DNA of 64,000 nt from Przewalskia tangutica (Eukaryota > Streptophyta > Magnoliopsida > Solanales > Solanaceae): assembly GCA_029844215.1 (NCBI GenBank), contig CM056724.1, positions 90,353,093 through 90,417,092 on the forward strand, in the 5' to 3' direction. The translations under genes were made by a program, and so were the position numbers. Every line of letters starts with the position of its first letter. Position 1 is the first letter of the stretch. This document shows positions 20,501 through 32,004 of this stretch, piece by piece. Below the pieces are notes generated by a model. It had not been told where the DNA came from, ran no database searches, and saw only the letters and a program-made list of their open reading frames with translations.

Positions 20501-21238
20501 CTAACACACAAGATCGCAACATGTCCTCAGTGTTTGAATTGTTCGCTCAGCTTGCCCATCTGTTTGTGGGTGGAAAGCCGTGCTTAACTTAACTTTTGTC
20601 CCGAGACCCTGCTGGAAACTTTGCCAAAAGTGTGAGGTGAACTGGGAACCCCTATCTGAAATAATTTGTAAGGGAATCCCGTGTAACCGCACAATCTCCT
20701 TCAAATAAATTTGTGTGTACTGTGGTGCGCGATACGTAGTCTTGACCGGTAAGAAATGGGCTGACTTTGTAAGCCGATCAACAATCACCCAAATAGAATC
20801 ATACCCTTCTCGAGTTTTCGGTAGACCAGTTACGAAATCCATATGAATCGCCTCCCATTTCCACATGGGGACTCCAATGTCCTGAAGTAATCCGCCAGGT
20901 TTTTGATGTTCAGCTTTCACCTGCTGACATATAAGACACCTCCCGACAAACTCCGCAACGTCTTTCTTCATCCCGTCCCACCAGTAATTTGCCTTGAGGT
21001 CCTGATACATTTTTGTTGATCCTGGATGAATGAAATATCTTGTGTTGTGACCCTCATCTAAGATCTTCCTCCTTAGATCCTTTACCTTAGGAACACATAA
21101 CCTACCATTATACCGATGGGTTCCGTCATTATCTCCCAATGTAAACTGTGAAGGTTTTCCCTGTTGGATCCTCTCCCGAAATTCAACAAACTCCGTATCC
21201 TCAAACTGACTTTCTTTTATTTCTGAAGCTAGCATCAT
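20501..21238 (-). CDS. GY1 integrase, zinc finger and catalytic core, copy 2
   Basis: A 245-residue open frame holding both integrase modules. The HHCC zinc finger runs from HPGSTKMYQDL to CLICQQVK. The catalytic core shows its triad in order: Asp in IHMDFVTGLP, Asp in IISDRGSQFTS and Glu in GQAERTIQTLR. This makes it the only copy in the window in which the whole D,D,E set lies in one frame. The sequence after the Glu drifts out of frame (TCCDLVC). Upstream it begins just after the RNase H-integrase connection. Integrase would insert the cDNA, giving the 5-bp TSD seen here. Confidence 0.85.
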   Translation of the reverse strand: MMLASEIKESQFEDTEFVEFRERIQQGKPSQFTLGDNDGTHRYNGRLCVPKVKDLRRKILDEGHNTRYFIHPGSTKMYQDLKANYWWDGMKKDVAEFVGRCLICQQVKAEHQKPGGLLQDIGVPMWKWEAIHMDFVTGLPKTREGYDSIWVIVDRLTKSAHFLPVKTTYRAPQYTQIYLKEIVRLHGIPLQIISDRGSQFTSHFWQSFQQGLGTKVKLSTAFHPQTDGQAERTIQTLRTCCDLVC

Positions 21239-21473
21239 GAGGTATCATGTACCACCACCCTACCTTCACCGATCTCAGTTAAGCTAACCCCGTGGTTTCC
21301 CAATCTTTGTACCTCACGAACAATATCCCTATTTTGTATTGCCAAATGGGCTGCTGCCCATTGATCTCCCATCGAGTCGTCACCACCACGTTAGCTTTCC
21401 TGGGATGGTAAAGAATACTAAGGTCATAATCCTTAAGCAACTCTAACCATCTTCTTTGTCTGAGATTCAGATC

Positions 21474-21794
21474 CTACGTGGTTATGTATCGCAAACTCTT
21501 ATGATCTGTAAATATGTCCACATGCACACCATACAAATAATGTCTCCATATTCGTAAGGCAAACACCACCGCGACTAATTCCAAGTCATGAGTTGGGTAA
21601 TTCTTCTCATGTATCTTCAACTGTCTAGATGCATACGCAATAACCTTTCCAAACTGCATCAAGACACATCCTAACCCAACTCTAGAGGCATCGCAATAGA
21701 CTGTGAATCCTTCTTGTCCCGATGGTAAGATTAGGGTCGTGCGAGAATCAACAATTCCTTTAGTTTCAAAACTTGCTTCACATGCTTCGACCAT
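21474..21794 (-). pseudogene. GY1 RNase H, copy 2
   Basis: YCDASRVGLGCVLMQF, YPTHDLELVAVVFALRIW and DIFTDHKSLRYITT carry the D-E-D catalytic acids of RNase H. It ends at a shift near 21474, where 'ccttctgtg' of copy 1 reads 'cctacg'. The N-terminal approach to it (near 21740-21830) also differs by several short changes. Confidence 0.8.
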
Positions 21795-21815
21795 CGTACT
21801 TAACCGCTTTTTGAG

Positions 21816-22563
21816 TCAACGGTTAAAGGAGCAAAGAAGACTAGAAAAACCTTTTACGAATCTTCTATAATACCCAGCCAAACCCAAGAATCTTCTAACC
21901 TCTGTCGGAGTGGTCGGTTTTGGCCAGTACTTCACTGCTTCTATCTTCTGGGGGTCTACCATAATTCCATTCCTTGACACAACATGGCCCAAAAAGGCTA
22001 CCTTTTCCAACCAAAATTCACACTTTAAAAATTTAGCATATAGTTTCTCCTGTTTCAAGACTTGAATCACTACCCTCAGATGCTCTTCATGTTCTTCAAC
22101 ACTCTTACTGTAAATTAGGATATCATCTATGAACACGATCACGAATAAATCTAGGAATGGTTTGAATATTTGTTCATTAAATCCATAAAAGTTGCTGGGG
22201 CATTGGTTAACCCAAAAGACATGACCAAGAACTCATAATGGCCATATCGGGTTCTAAAGGCTGTTTTGGATATATCATCCAGATTTATTTTCAGCTGATG
22301 ATATCCCGAACGGAGATCAATCTTGGAAAATAGCTAGCTCCCTGAAGTTGGTAAAAAAAATCATCGATTCTTGGTAATGGGTATCGGTTCTTGATCGTGA
22401 CCTTATTGAGCTGTCGATAATCGATGCACATTCGGAGCGATCCGTCTTTCTTTTTCACAAACAGTACTGGTGCACCCCAAGGGGAAACACTAGGCCTTAT
22501 AAAGCCTTTATCCAGAAGATCTTTCAATTGTTCTTTTAACTCCCTCAATTCAGCTGGGGCCAT
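21816..22563 (-). pseudogene. GY1 reverse transcriptase, copy 2, in two frames
   Basis: The first part (22563-22291) has ELKEQLKDLLDKGFIRPS, WGAPVLFVKKKDGSLRMCID and YRQLNKVTIKNRYPLPRIDD. The second (22142-21816) starts at the active-site block VFIDDILIYS and runs through FLGHVVSRNG to FLGLAGYYRRFV. The segment between, which encodes YFSKIDLRSGYHQL-type sequence in copy 4, is shifted near 22330-22360, where an A-rich run differs in length. Together all RT blocks are present as DNA. Confidence 0.8.
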
Positions 22564-22979
22564 TCGATATGGAGGAATAGAAATGGGTCTTGTACCTTAA
22601 TTAACTCTATAGCAAACTCCACTTCTCTATCAGGAGGAAGGCCCGAAGATCTTCAGAAAAACCTCAGAAAATTTGAACAATGGGGACATCATTCACTGGG
22701 ATTCGTTTGGGTATCCACTTTATTAGCGGATATCGTGCTCCACTGTGACTTCTCAATAACTTTTGAGCCCCAAGGTAGGAAATAAACTTACGAGGATATT
22801 CCAATCCTACCCTTATAACAACTTCGTTCTCGGGAAAAGTTAATCTCACTATCTTTCACGACAATCTAACATGGCATAACATGCCGACAACCAATCCATG
22901 CCTAAAATGACGTCAAGTCTACCATATCAAGTAGTACTAGGTTCACCATTGTTCCCCGCCATTCACTTCTAATGGGAAA

Positions 22980-24029
22980 TTATTTACCACCCGAGAGGCC
23001 CAAATCGAGGCCCCATCGTGTCATAACCTCAAAAGGTTCACTTAAATAAGAAGGTTCTACGTGTAAATTCTTAGCAAAGTCCATTGACACATATGAAAAT
23101 GTAGAGCCGGGATCGTACAATAAAAATGCAGGAATACTCGAGACTAGCAAAATACCTGTGACCACCGCATTAGATGCTTCGCTCATTCCTCCAGGGCAAA
23201 GCGTAGAGCCGATTAAATTTTTGGGTTGTTGACCTCCCGACTCTGGCGGTTGGTTTCCGATTTCCACAGGCGTTGTGGTTGCTTCGATCTCCCGAATAGA
23301 TTGAGTTTGGGTCCTCTTCGCAATCCACGACATAGTGGCACGACTTCCACGCTTATAACATGTCTTCGTTAAGAGCCGACATTCTCCAGTGTGTTTTCTT
23401 TGACAAATCTTACAAATCGGTTTGTCACCTCCTGTGTTAGGGTTGGTGGCCTTGTCCTTGCTACCTTGGTAATTAGACCAACTGTGCCCCTTAGGCTTGA
23501 AATAAGACTGGCCCACAGATTGGTTAAGTCCTGAAGATCCCTTACTAAACTCCTGCTTCTGATTTTGACTCTGGTTAAATGATCTTGACGTCCGAAATCT
23601 CTTCTGCGAATATTCTCTTTTTGCTTTAGCGAAACCTTCTACCCTCAAAGCCATATCGACAATCTGAAGATAAGTTCGATCGTTGGCTAACGCCACCACC
23701 TTCTCTGCTATGTTCGGGTTTAAACCCTCTACAAATCGCTTGACTCTATCCATTTATGTAGGGACGACATGTGTGTTGTATGTCGATAACCTCACGAATT
23801 GTGTATCATATTCTTGTACACTGCGGTCACATTGCTTCAATTGTTCAAACTCCCGTCTGAGCGCATCCTTGCGCGTATTAGGCATAAATTTCTCAATGAA
23901 TGCCGCTCTGAACCCTCCCCAAGTCATCGGTGGTGACATCTGAAAATGATTTCTTCTAAAATTTCTCCACCACACCCGTGTGTCGTCCACTAACCGTGCG
24001 ATTACCAAATTGACGTCATGCGTCTCCAC
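22980..24029 (-). pseudogene. GY1 gag, CCHC and protease start, copy 2, with one nonsense codon in gag
   Basis: The frame from METHDVNLVIARLVDDT runs through the gag core (WWRNFRRN, FEQLKQCDRSVQEYDTQFVRLS) to VVPT, meets TAA at about 23754-23756, and continues in the same frame from MDRVKRFVEGLNPNIAEK. Copy 4 has GAA (Glu) at this codon. The first knuckle CKICQRKHTGEC is intact. The second knuckle is shifted: copy 4 has CYNCGESGHYARDC here, while this copy reads CYKRGSRATMSW. The frame re-enters protease at LLYDPGSTFSYVS and fails at about 22980. Confidence 0.8.
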
Positions 24030-24434
24030 ACATCCTCGTGTAAATGAGGTTTTCTACCTCATCGAGAAATACTATTGGGTTAGACTTGTAGTCCTTCCCT
24101 GTATAGATATGTTCCATTCTTCTCACAAAATTTGCCCCATAGTCTATCTGGTACCTCTCCTACCTTTTCGGTCGGTGGTGCAGTCACATCTGGTTATTTT
24201 ATCGTTGTACACTCCCTTCCACAATCCTTTGAAGGAGGTAGTACGAGAACCAAGTCTTTGAAAAGACTCAAGATAGTCACGAGAAGAGTATGAAAGAAGT
24301 GAAACTTTAGGATGTTATTCCGTTTACTTATTACTAAGGTGGCACGCACACCGTCGCAATAAGTAACCGTTCAAACACCCAACTCGAAGAAACTTCCTAG
24401 AATCTCCTAACCTGGTTTAGCTTTGATACCAACT

Positions 24435-27140
24435 CGTCACGCCCCAAATTTTCCTAAGTCTTTACTTAGGGCGTGATGACACCTGGACAATTATTTTCCA
24501 CCAGGAGCACCATTTAATTCTCTTTATTTAGAAATTTAAACTTATATTCAAATACGGAGCTATTAATAAAAATAACAATAAAGAAATTTGTTTATGACTT
24601 TATTGAAAATATAACGCGAGCCCATGCTCGTGCAAATATTGTTTCTACATAGACATACTGACAAATATTATTCTAAGTTGGAAGGGAGACCATTCCACAC
24701 GGGCATTTCCCGAGACATTGAAACTGACATTCTGAACCTGACGAGTACCAAGCCCGAAACAATGGACTTGGTATGACAAGAGGCTGCGGGACGATCGCTA
24801 GCCTTGGCGTGGAGCCTTTCCTCTATCACGCTTTCCTGAAACATGTTAAATAAATAGTCAGCCCTACCATCTGGGGCTGTGTGAGAACCTTACCCTGCAA
24901 TTCAAAGTAACACCACAATATTCCTAGCGCAATCACATTATAACGTAATAAGCATATTGCAAAAACATATCAGGTTACAACATTTTTAAATATGCAACAA
25001 CTCCTCATAGGAAATTCTTGGTTTAACTAACACTTCATTTTATCTCGTATTATACGTTAAGACATTCCCCTACATTTCCACATGTTTATTACATTTATAT
25101 ATTTGTGAACGCGTATTCACTTTTCATATTTATATATAGGTGAACATGTATTCATCTTTCATATTTGTTGCGCGCAACCCGATCCATTATATTTACGTAT
25201 TTGTGAACACGTATTCACTTTAGGTTTTGTTGCGTGAAACCCGATCCATTATGTTTACGTATTCGTGAACGCCGTATTCACTTTACGTTTTGTTGCGTGC
25301 AACCCGACCCATTATATTTACGTATTTGTGAACGTATATTCACTTTACGCTTTGTTGCGCGCAACCCGACCCATTATATTTACGTATTTGTGAACACGTA
25401 TTCACTTTACGCTTTGTTGCGGTGCAACCCGACCCATTATATTTACGTATTTGTGAACGCGTATTCACTTTACGCTTTGTTGCGCGCAACCCGACCCATT
25501 ATATTTACGTATTTGTGAACACGTATTCACTTTACGCTTTGTTGTGTGCAACCCGATCCATTATGTTTATATTTATATATTTATGTGAACACGTATTCAC
25601 TTTTCATATTTTCGTAAGATCGAATAAATAATATTCTCTTTCCCAACAAGATGTCATTCATACTTGTAACGATTATAACTTTTTAACCATAACTCCAACT
25701 AAGGTGTTTCTCAAGCGGAAACTAAGGTAAGACGGGGATCTTTCACTGTACCAAATTTCATTTAAAACTACTTTGGGTAACTAACACAAATTTATCCTCA
25801 AAAGAGCCCCATAAAATTTGTTTCGGCAGAATTTTTATTAAACAACACCCAATCTTAGAATAGTCATAACTCCTTATCTGTAAACCCGTTCAAGCCCCAT
25901 AAAATCTCAAAACGACGAGAACAGAGATCTACACGTCTACATGTGAACCATCCTTTCATATTCTGTACCATTTGGTACAGTTTTACACTTTTATTCGCTG
26001 CCCTTCCTGGATCTCGATAGATCCGAGGCAGAAACTTTAAACAGCGATAACTCTCAATCCATAATTCGGATAGACCCCCGTAAGGTCTCAAAATGTACAC
26101 AACAAAGAGATATATAACTTTTATTGAGCAACAATTTTCATATTCCCCACATATTAGTACAGGTTTACGTTTCAACGTCCTGCCCTTCTGAATTCCGACG
26201 AATCCGAGGCAGCAACTTCAAACTACAATAACTCTCAACTCGTAAGTCCGTTATAATAAATATTTACATATATATGTCCGTAACAGAGAGATTTACAACC
26301 ATGTAAATTTTCATATAATTCGGATAAGTAAAACTCAATAAAAACAGTCCGTAATTATGCCTTTCCGAATTTCGACCAAATCTAAGGCAGGAACTTTGAA
26401 CTATGATAACTTTCAAACCGTATGTCCATTTTACCTCATTGTTTGTTCTATATGATCATATTAGAGAGGTGTACCACTCTTCCGAATTTCATCAAATTCT
26501 AATAATTATAACTCAGTGAGAACAATTCGTAAAGTTCATGACGCAACTAGTTGTCTAAACAATCAAAAGTTCAATATTTCTTTTCAACACTCAATTCTTA
26601 TTCTAACATGTATTGAAATTAAAATAAAGTATGTTACCAAGAATTTCTGAGTGAGAAAACTCACCTTGTAAGTGTGAAGATTATTGTTGTGTGGTTGCTA
26701 AAATTATTCTTACTCTCTAGTATTTTTCTTCTTGTTCTTCTTGCCCTCTTGGTATTTTTTCCTCTTCTTTTCACTTGTTTTTTTCTGAATTTCTAACCTT
26801 TATGTTATGTACTTTGTTTGTGTGTAAATACAATGTAAAAGTGGAGAGTTTTCTATAACCTATGGGAGGTGGAATGACAAGAGTTGGAGGGAAAATGAAA
26901 AGGGGGGAAGGGGGGAGCAAAGGACGTGCAGCATTCTGCATGTTTTTTTTTTTTGTTTTTTTTTTTTTTTGTTTTTCTTTTGTTTTTTTTTGTTTTCTTA
27001 TTTTCATTTTATCTATCTATTTATCCAACTTTAACACTAACTCTATCCCATGCAATTTATTCATTGTTTTCTTATATATGTATATTTTTATTAACTCAAC
27101 CACAACTATATATTATTATTATTTTTTTTCGGATTTTACA
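24435..27140 (-). mobile_element. GY1 LTR 3 (internal to the array)
   Basis: 2706 bp with terminus CG as in LTR 2. The palindromic array (about 25166-25611) differs from LTRs 1, 2 and 4 in having the fully palindromic GTTGCGCGCAAC at most joints and ACGCTTTG in place of ACGTTTTG. The T-rich tract at 26941-26998 is much longer than in LTR 1. Confidence 0.9.
25166..25611 (-). repeat. Palindromic tandem array in LTR 3
   Basis: About seven units with joints GTTGCGCGCAAC, GTTGCGTGCAAC or GTTGCGGTGCAAC. The unit spacing is 60-62 bp, shorter than in LTR 2. Confidence 0.85.
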
Positions 27141-27364
27141 TTCTCTCCTCCTTAAGCAACATTCGTCCTCGAATGTGAATAAGGTCGTAACATAATCACA
27201 TAGACATAATAATATTTATTATTATTGTAACAAATTTGGGGCTTCACATTCTCCCTTCCTTAAGAAGCATTCGTCCTCGAATGAGAATAAGGTTGTAACA
27301 CATGCATATAGACACGCAAATGACACACATATGAAGTACTATGTAACGCATTGTTTTTATTACC

Positions 27365-27758
27365 TTAGTCAAATAGGAATGGATATTTGACTTTCATCGC
27401 CTCTTCAGCTACCCAGGTGACTTCCTCTGTGGAGTGATTCCTCCATAGGACTTTCACGGAAGCAATATCTTTATTTCTAAGGCGTTGGACCTTTCTATCA
27501 AGTATTTCTACCGGAGCCTCTTCATATTGAAGCTCTTTGTTAAGAACTATCTCCTGGGGAAGGATGACGTGACTTGGATCGTGCAAGTATTTTCGTAACA
27601 TTGACACATGAAATACCGGATGCCTCGCTTCCTTCTTGTGGAAGTGCTAATTCGTAAGCCACATTCCCCACTCTTCGCAAGATCTCATATGGCCCAACAA
27701 ACCTTGGGCTCAATTTCCCTTTCTTACCAAAGCGCATCACTCCCTTCATTGGGGACAC
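27365..27758 (-). pseudogene. GY1 integrase C-terminus and chromodomain-like tail, copy 3
   Basis: The part at 27758-27540 covers GKLSPRFVGPYEILRRVGN and VAYELALPQE, then shifts at about 27625-27640, where 'cttccttcttg' replaces the sister 'cttccagctcttg'. The tail at 27607-27365 is an 80-residue frame from SMLRKYLHD to FLFD with the same chromodomain-like residues as copy 1. Confidence 0.8.
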
Positions 27759-27858
27759 TTTTAAAAATACTTTCTCCCCCTCTTGGAATTCAAGATCTCT
27801 TTTCCGATGATCCGCATAGGACTTATGACGGCTATGAGTCGCTTTTGATCCGCTCGAA

Positions 27859-28400
27859 TCATCTGTGCCTTATCATTTGTTTCTTGAATGACTTGAGTCC
27901 GAACGATTGCGTCTCACCCACCTCGAACCATCCAAGTGGAGACCTACATTTTCGTCCATATAATGCTTCAAACGCGGCCATTTGTATGCTAGAGTGAAAA
28001 CTATTGTTGTAGGCGAACTCAATTAGACATAGATGGTCCAACCAGCCTTCCCGAAAAATCTAACACACAAGATCGCAACATGTCCTCAAGTGTTTGGATT
28101 GTTCACTCACTTGCCCATCTGTTTCATGGGTGGAAAGTCGTGCTTAACTTAACTTTTGTCCGAGACCTGCTGAAACTTTGCCAAAAGTGTGAGGTGAAAT
28201 GGGAACCCTATCTGAAATAATTTGTAAAGGAATCCGTGTAACCGCACAATCTCCTTCAAATAAATCTGTGTGTCTTGTGGTGCGCGTCACGTAGTCTTGA
28301 CTTAAGAAATGGGCTGACTTTGTAAGTCGATCAACAATCACCCAAATAGAATCATACCCTTCTCGAGTTTTGGTAGACCGATTCTAAATCCATATGAATC
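27859..28400 (-). pseudogene. GY1 integrase core, copy 3, fragmented
   Basis: Short frames carry VDRLTKSAHFLS (28341-28144), IISDRVPIS and, further on, DHLCLIEFAYNNSFHSSIQM with EALYGRKCRSPLGW (28041-27859). These are consecutive parts of the integrase core and its C-terminal extension. At least three shifts separate them, so no catalytic core can be read in one frame. Confidence 0.75.
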
Positions 28401-28403
28401 GCC

Positions 28404-29309
28404 TCATTTCCACATGGGGACTCGAATGTCTGAAGTAATCCGCCAGTTTTGATGTTCGACTTTCACCTGCTGACATATAAGACACCTCCCGACAAACTCC
28501 GCAACGTCTTTCTTCATCCCGTCCCACCAGTAATTTTCCTTGAGGTCCTGATACATTTTTGTTGATCCTGGATGAATGAAATATCTTGTGTTGTGACCCT
28601 CATCTAAGATCTTCCTCCTTAGATCCTTTACCTTAGGAGCACATAACCTACCCTTATACCGAAGGGTTCCGTCATTATCTCCCAATGTAAACTGTGAAGG
28701 TTTTCCCTGTTGGATCCTCTCCCGAAATTCAACAAACTCCGTATCCTCAAACTGACTTTCTTTTATTTCTGAAGCTAAGGCAGACTGCGAGGTATCATGT
28801 ACCACCACCCTACCTTCACCGATCTCAGTTAAGCTAACCCCGAGGTTTCCCAATCTTTGTACCTCACGAACAATATCCCTATTTTGTATTGCCAAATGGG
28901 CCAAGATGCCCATTGATCTCCTACTGAGTGCGTCAGCCACCACGTTGGCTTTCCCAGGATGGTAAAGAATACTAAGGTCATAATCCTTAAGCAACTCTAA
29001 CCATCTTCTTTGTCGGAGATTCAGATCCTTCGTGGTTATGCATCGCAAACTCTTATGATCTGTAAATATGTCCACATGCACACCATACAAATAATGTCTC
29101 CATATTCGTAAGGCAAACACCACCGCAGCTAATTCCAAGTCATGAGTTGGGTAATTCTTCTCATGTATCTTCAACTGTCTAGATGCATACGCAATAACCT
29201 TTCCAAACTGCATCAAGACACATCCTAACCCAACTCTAGAGGCATCGCAATAGACTGTGAATCCTTCTTGTCCCGATGGTAAGATTAGGACTGGTGCAGT
29301 AGTCAACAA
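28404..29309 (-). CDS. GY1 RNase H and integrase zinc finger, copy 3
   Basis: A 301-residue open frame. RNase H motifs YCDASRVGLGC, HDLELAAVVFAL and FTDHKSLRC are followed by the connection (DLNLRQRRWLELLKDYDL, ADALSRRSMG) and the HHCC finger HPGSTKMYQDL to CLICQQVKVEHQ. It begins after a TAA at the RT junction (in 'KKLxTTAP', where copy 1 has an open codon) and ends where the finger meets the catalytic core. Confidence 0.85.
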   Translation of the reverse strand: MLTTAPVLILPSGQEGFTVYCDASRVGLGCVLMQFGKVIAYASRQLKIHEKNYPTHDLELAAVVFALRIWRHYLYGVHVDIFTDHKSLRCITTKDLNLRQRRWLELLKDYDLSILYHPGKANVVADALSRRSMGILAHLAIQNRDIVREVQRLGNLGVSLTEIGEGRVVVHDTSQSALASEIKESQFEDTEFVEFRERIQQGKPSQFTLGDNDGTLRYKGRLCAPKVKDLRRKILDEGHNTRYFIHPGSTKMYQDLKENYWWDGMKKDVAEFVGRCLICQQVKVEHQNWRITSDIRVPMWK

Positions 29310-29321
29310 TTTCTTTAGTTT

Positions 29322-30043
29322 CTAAAAACTTGCTTCACATGCTTCTGACCACTGGTACTTAACCGCTTTTTGAGTCAACCGGGTTAAAGGAGCAGCAAGA
29401 CTAGAAAAACCTTTTACGAATCTTCTATAATACCCAGCCAAACCTAAGAAACTTCTAACCTCTGTCGGAGTGGTCGGTTTTGGCCAGTACTTCACTGCTT
29501 CTATCTTCTGGGGGTCTACCATAATTCCATTCCTTGACACAACATGGCCCAAAAAGGCTAGCTTTTCCAACCAAAATTCACACTTTAAAAATTTAGCATA
29601 TAGTTTCTCCTGTTTCAAGACTTGAAGCACTACCCTCAGATGCTCTTCATGTTCTTCAACACTCTTACTGTAAATTAGGATATCATCTATGAACACGATC
29701 ACGAACAAATCTAGGAATGGTTTGAATATTTGTTCATTAAATCCATAAAAGCTGCTGGGGCATTGATTAACCCAAAAGACATGACCAAGAACTCATAATG
29801 GCCATATCGGGTTCTAAAGGCTGTTTTGGATATATCATCCAGATTTATTTTCAGCTGATGATATCCCGAACGGAGATCAATCTTGGAAAAATAGCTAGCT
29901 CCCTGAAGTTGGTCAAAAAAAATCATCGATTCTTGGTAATGGGTATCGGTTCTTGATCGTGACCTTATTGAGCTGCCGATAATCGATGCACATTCGGAGC
30001 GATCCGTCTTTCTTTTTTCACAAACAGGACTGGTGCACCCCAA
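29322..30043 (-). pseudogene. GY1 reverse transcriptase, copy 3
   Basis: The first part (30043-29711) includes YFSKIDLRSGYHQLKINLDD, FRTRYGHYEFLVMSFGL and NAPAAFMDLMN, but its first 25 residues are an out-of-frame reading. The second part (29708-29322) starts MFVIVFIDDILIYS, the active site, and ends near the RNase H boundary (SEACEASF). A stop at about 29711 separates NKYSNHS from MFVIV; copy 4 reads through as NRIFKPFLDLFVIV. Confidence 0.8.
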
Positions 30044-30786
30044 GGGTTTCTAGGCCTTATAAAGCCTTTATCCAGAAGATCTTTCAATTGTTCTTTTAAC
30101 TCCCTCAATTCAGCTGGGGCCATTCGATATGGAGGAATAGAAATGGGTCTTGTACCCGGAATTAACTCTATAGCAAACTCCACTTCTCTATCCGGAGGAA
30201 GGCCTGGAAGATCTTCAGGAAAAACCTCCGAAAAATTTCGAACAATGGGGACATCATTCACTGCTGGGGATTTTTTTTGGGTATCCACTATATTAGCCAG
30301 ATTTACGTACTCCACTCTGCGACTTCTCAATAACTTTTGAGCCCCAAGGTATGAAATAAACTGACCTGAGGATATTCCAATCCTACCCCTTATAACAACT
30401 TCTGGTTCTCCGGGAAAAGTTAATCTCACTATCTTTCGCCGACAATCTAACATGGCATAACATGTCGACAACCAATCTATGCCCAAAATGACGTCGAAGT
30501 CTACCATATCAAGTAGTACTAGGTTCACCATTGTTCCCCTGCCATTCACTTCTAATGGGAAATTATTTACCACCCGAGAGGCCCAAATTGAGGCCCCTAC
30601 TGGTGTCATAACCTCAAAAGGTTCACTTAAATAAGAAGGTTCTACGTGTAAATTCTTAGCAAAGCCCATTGACACATATGAAAATGTAGAGCCGGGATCG
30701 TACAATAAAAATGCAGGAATACTCGAGACTAGCAAAATGTCTGTGACCACCGCATTAGATGCTTCTGCCTCATTCCTCTGGGGCAA
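29965..30786 (-). CDS. GY1 protease and RT N-terminus, copy 3
   Basis: A 273-residue open frame that keeps protease and the start of RT together, unlike copies 1 and 2. LLYDPGSTFSYVSMGF carries the protease Asp; DFDVILGIDWLSTCYAM follows. Then comes the linker FPEDLPGLPPDREVEFAI and the RT blocks KEQLKDLLDKGFIRP and WGAPVLFVKKER, where one extra T in a T-run (30010-30020) shifts the frame. Confidence 0.85.
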   Translation of the reverse strand: MPQRNEAEASNAVVTDILLVSSIPAFLLYDPGSTFSYVSMGFAKNLHVEPSYLSEPFEVMTPVGASIWASRVVNNFPLEVNGRGTMVNLVLLDMVDFDVILGIDWLSTCYAMLDCRRKIVRLTFPGEPEVVIRGRIGISSGQFISYLGAQKLLRSRRVEYVNLANIVDTQKKSPAVNDVPIVRNFSEVFPEDLPGLPPDREVEFAIELIPGTRPISIPPYRMAPAELRELKEQLKDLLDKGFIRPRNPWGAPVLFVKKERRIAPNVHRLSAAQ

Positions 30787-31799
30787 AGTGTAGAGCCGAT
30801 TAGAATTGTTGGGTTGTTGACCTCCCGACTGGGGGTTGATTTCCGATTTCCGCAGTAGTAGGCGTGGTTGCTTCGATCTCCCCGAATAGATTGAGTTTGG
30901 GTCCTCTTCGCAATCCTCGCATAGTGGCCTGACTCTCCACAGTTATAACATGTCTTCGTTAAGAGCCGACATTCTCCAGTGTGTTTTCTTTGACAAATAT
31001 TACAAATCGGTTTGTCACCTCCTGTGTTAGGGTTGGTGGCCTTGTCCTTGCTACCTTGGTAATTAGACCAACTGTGCCCCTTAGGCTTGAAATAAGACTG
31101 GCCCACAAATTGGTTCGGTCCTGAAGATCCCTTACTAAACTCCTGCTTCTGATTTTGACTCTGGTTAAATGATCCCGACGTCCAAATCTCTTCGCGAATA
31201 TTCTCTTTTTGCTTTAGCGAAACCTTCTACCTCAAAGCCATATCGACAATCTAAAGATAAGTTCGATCGTTGGCTAACGCCACCACCTTCTTCGCTATGT
31301 TCGGTTTAAACCTCTACAAATCGCTGACTTCATCCATTTCGTAGGACGACATGTGTGTTGTATGCCGATAACCTCACGAACTGTATCATATTCTTGTACA
31401 TCGCGTCACCTTGCTTCAATTGTTCAAACTCCCGTCTGAGCGCATCCTTGCGCGTATTAGGCATAAATTTCTCAATGTATGCCGCTCTGAACCCTCCCCA
31501 AGTCATCGGTGGTGACATCGGAAAATGATTTCTTCTAAAATTTCTCCACCACACCCGTGTGTTATCCACTAACCGTGCGATTACCAAATTGACGTCATGC
31601 GTCTCCACACATCCTCGTAAACAAGAGGGTTTTCTACCTCATCGAGAAATACTATTGGGTTAGACTTGTAGTCCTTCCCGTATAGATATGTTCCTCTTCT
31701 CACAAAATTTGCCCCATAGTCTATCTCGGTACCTCTCCTACCTTTTCGGTCGGTGCGCACACATCCGGTTATTTTATCGTTGTACACTCCCTTCCACAA
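30729..31799 (-). pseudogene. GY1 gag and zinc knuckles, copy 3
   Basis: Open pieces are 31799-31581 (N-terminal region, DYKSNPIVFLDEVENP), 31608-31330 (METHDVNLVIARLVDNT, WWRNFRRNHFP, FEQLKQGD) and 31106-30729 (knuckles CNICQRKHTGEC and CYNCGESGHYAR). The shifts between them fall in a dense patch of short deletions (31160-31400 and 30820-30930). Confidence 0.75.
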
Positions 31800-32004
31800 T
31801 CCTTTGAAGGAGGTAGTACTAGAACCAAGTCTTTGAAAAGACTCAAGATAGCGAGAAGAGTATGAAAGAAGTGAAACTTTAGGATGTTATTCCGTTTACT
31901 TATTACTAAGGTGGCGCGCACACCGTCGCAATAAGTAACCGCTCAAACACCCAACTCAAGAAACTTCCTAGAATCTCCTAACTGGTTTAGCTTTGATACC
32001 AACT

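Larger units (their letters stand above)
19588..24434 (-). pseudogene. GY1 internal region 2 (gag-pol, broken)
   Basis: 4.85 kb with the same order as region 1: PBS 24420-24431, leader hairpin 24253-24268, gag to chromodomain, and polypurine modules at 19588-19637 and 19696-19745. It keeps the most complete integrase of the array and a gag broken by a single nonsense codon, while protease and RT are cut by several short indels between 21770 and 22980. Confidence 0.85.
27141..32004 (-). pseudogene. GY1 internal region 3 (gag-pol, broken)
   Basis: 4.86 kb with PBS 31990-32001, leader hairpin 31828-31843, and polypurine modules starting at 27141 and 27249. The middle (RNase H to RT to protease) is well kept. 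Gag N-terminal and integrase parts (30790-31800 and 27640-28450) hold dense short indels in CTG, CCTG and CCGG contexts relative to copy 4. Confidence 0.85.
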
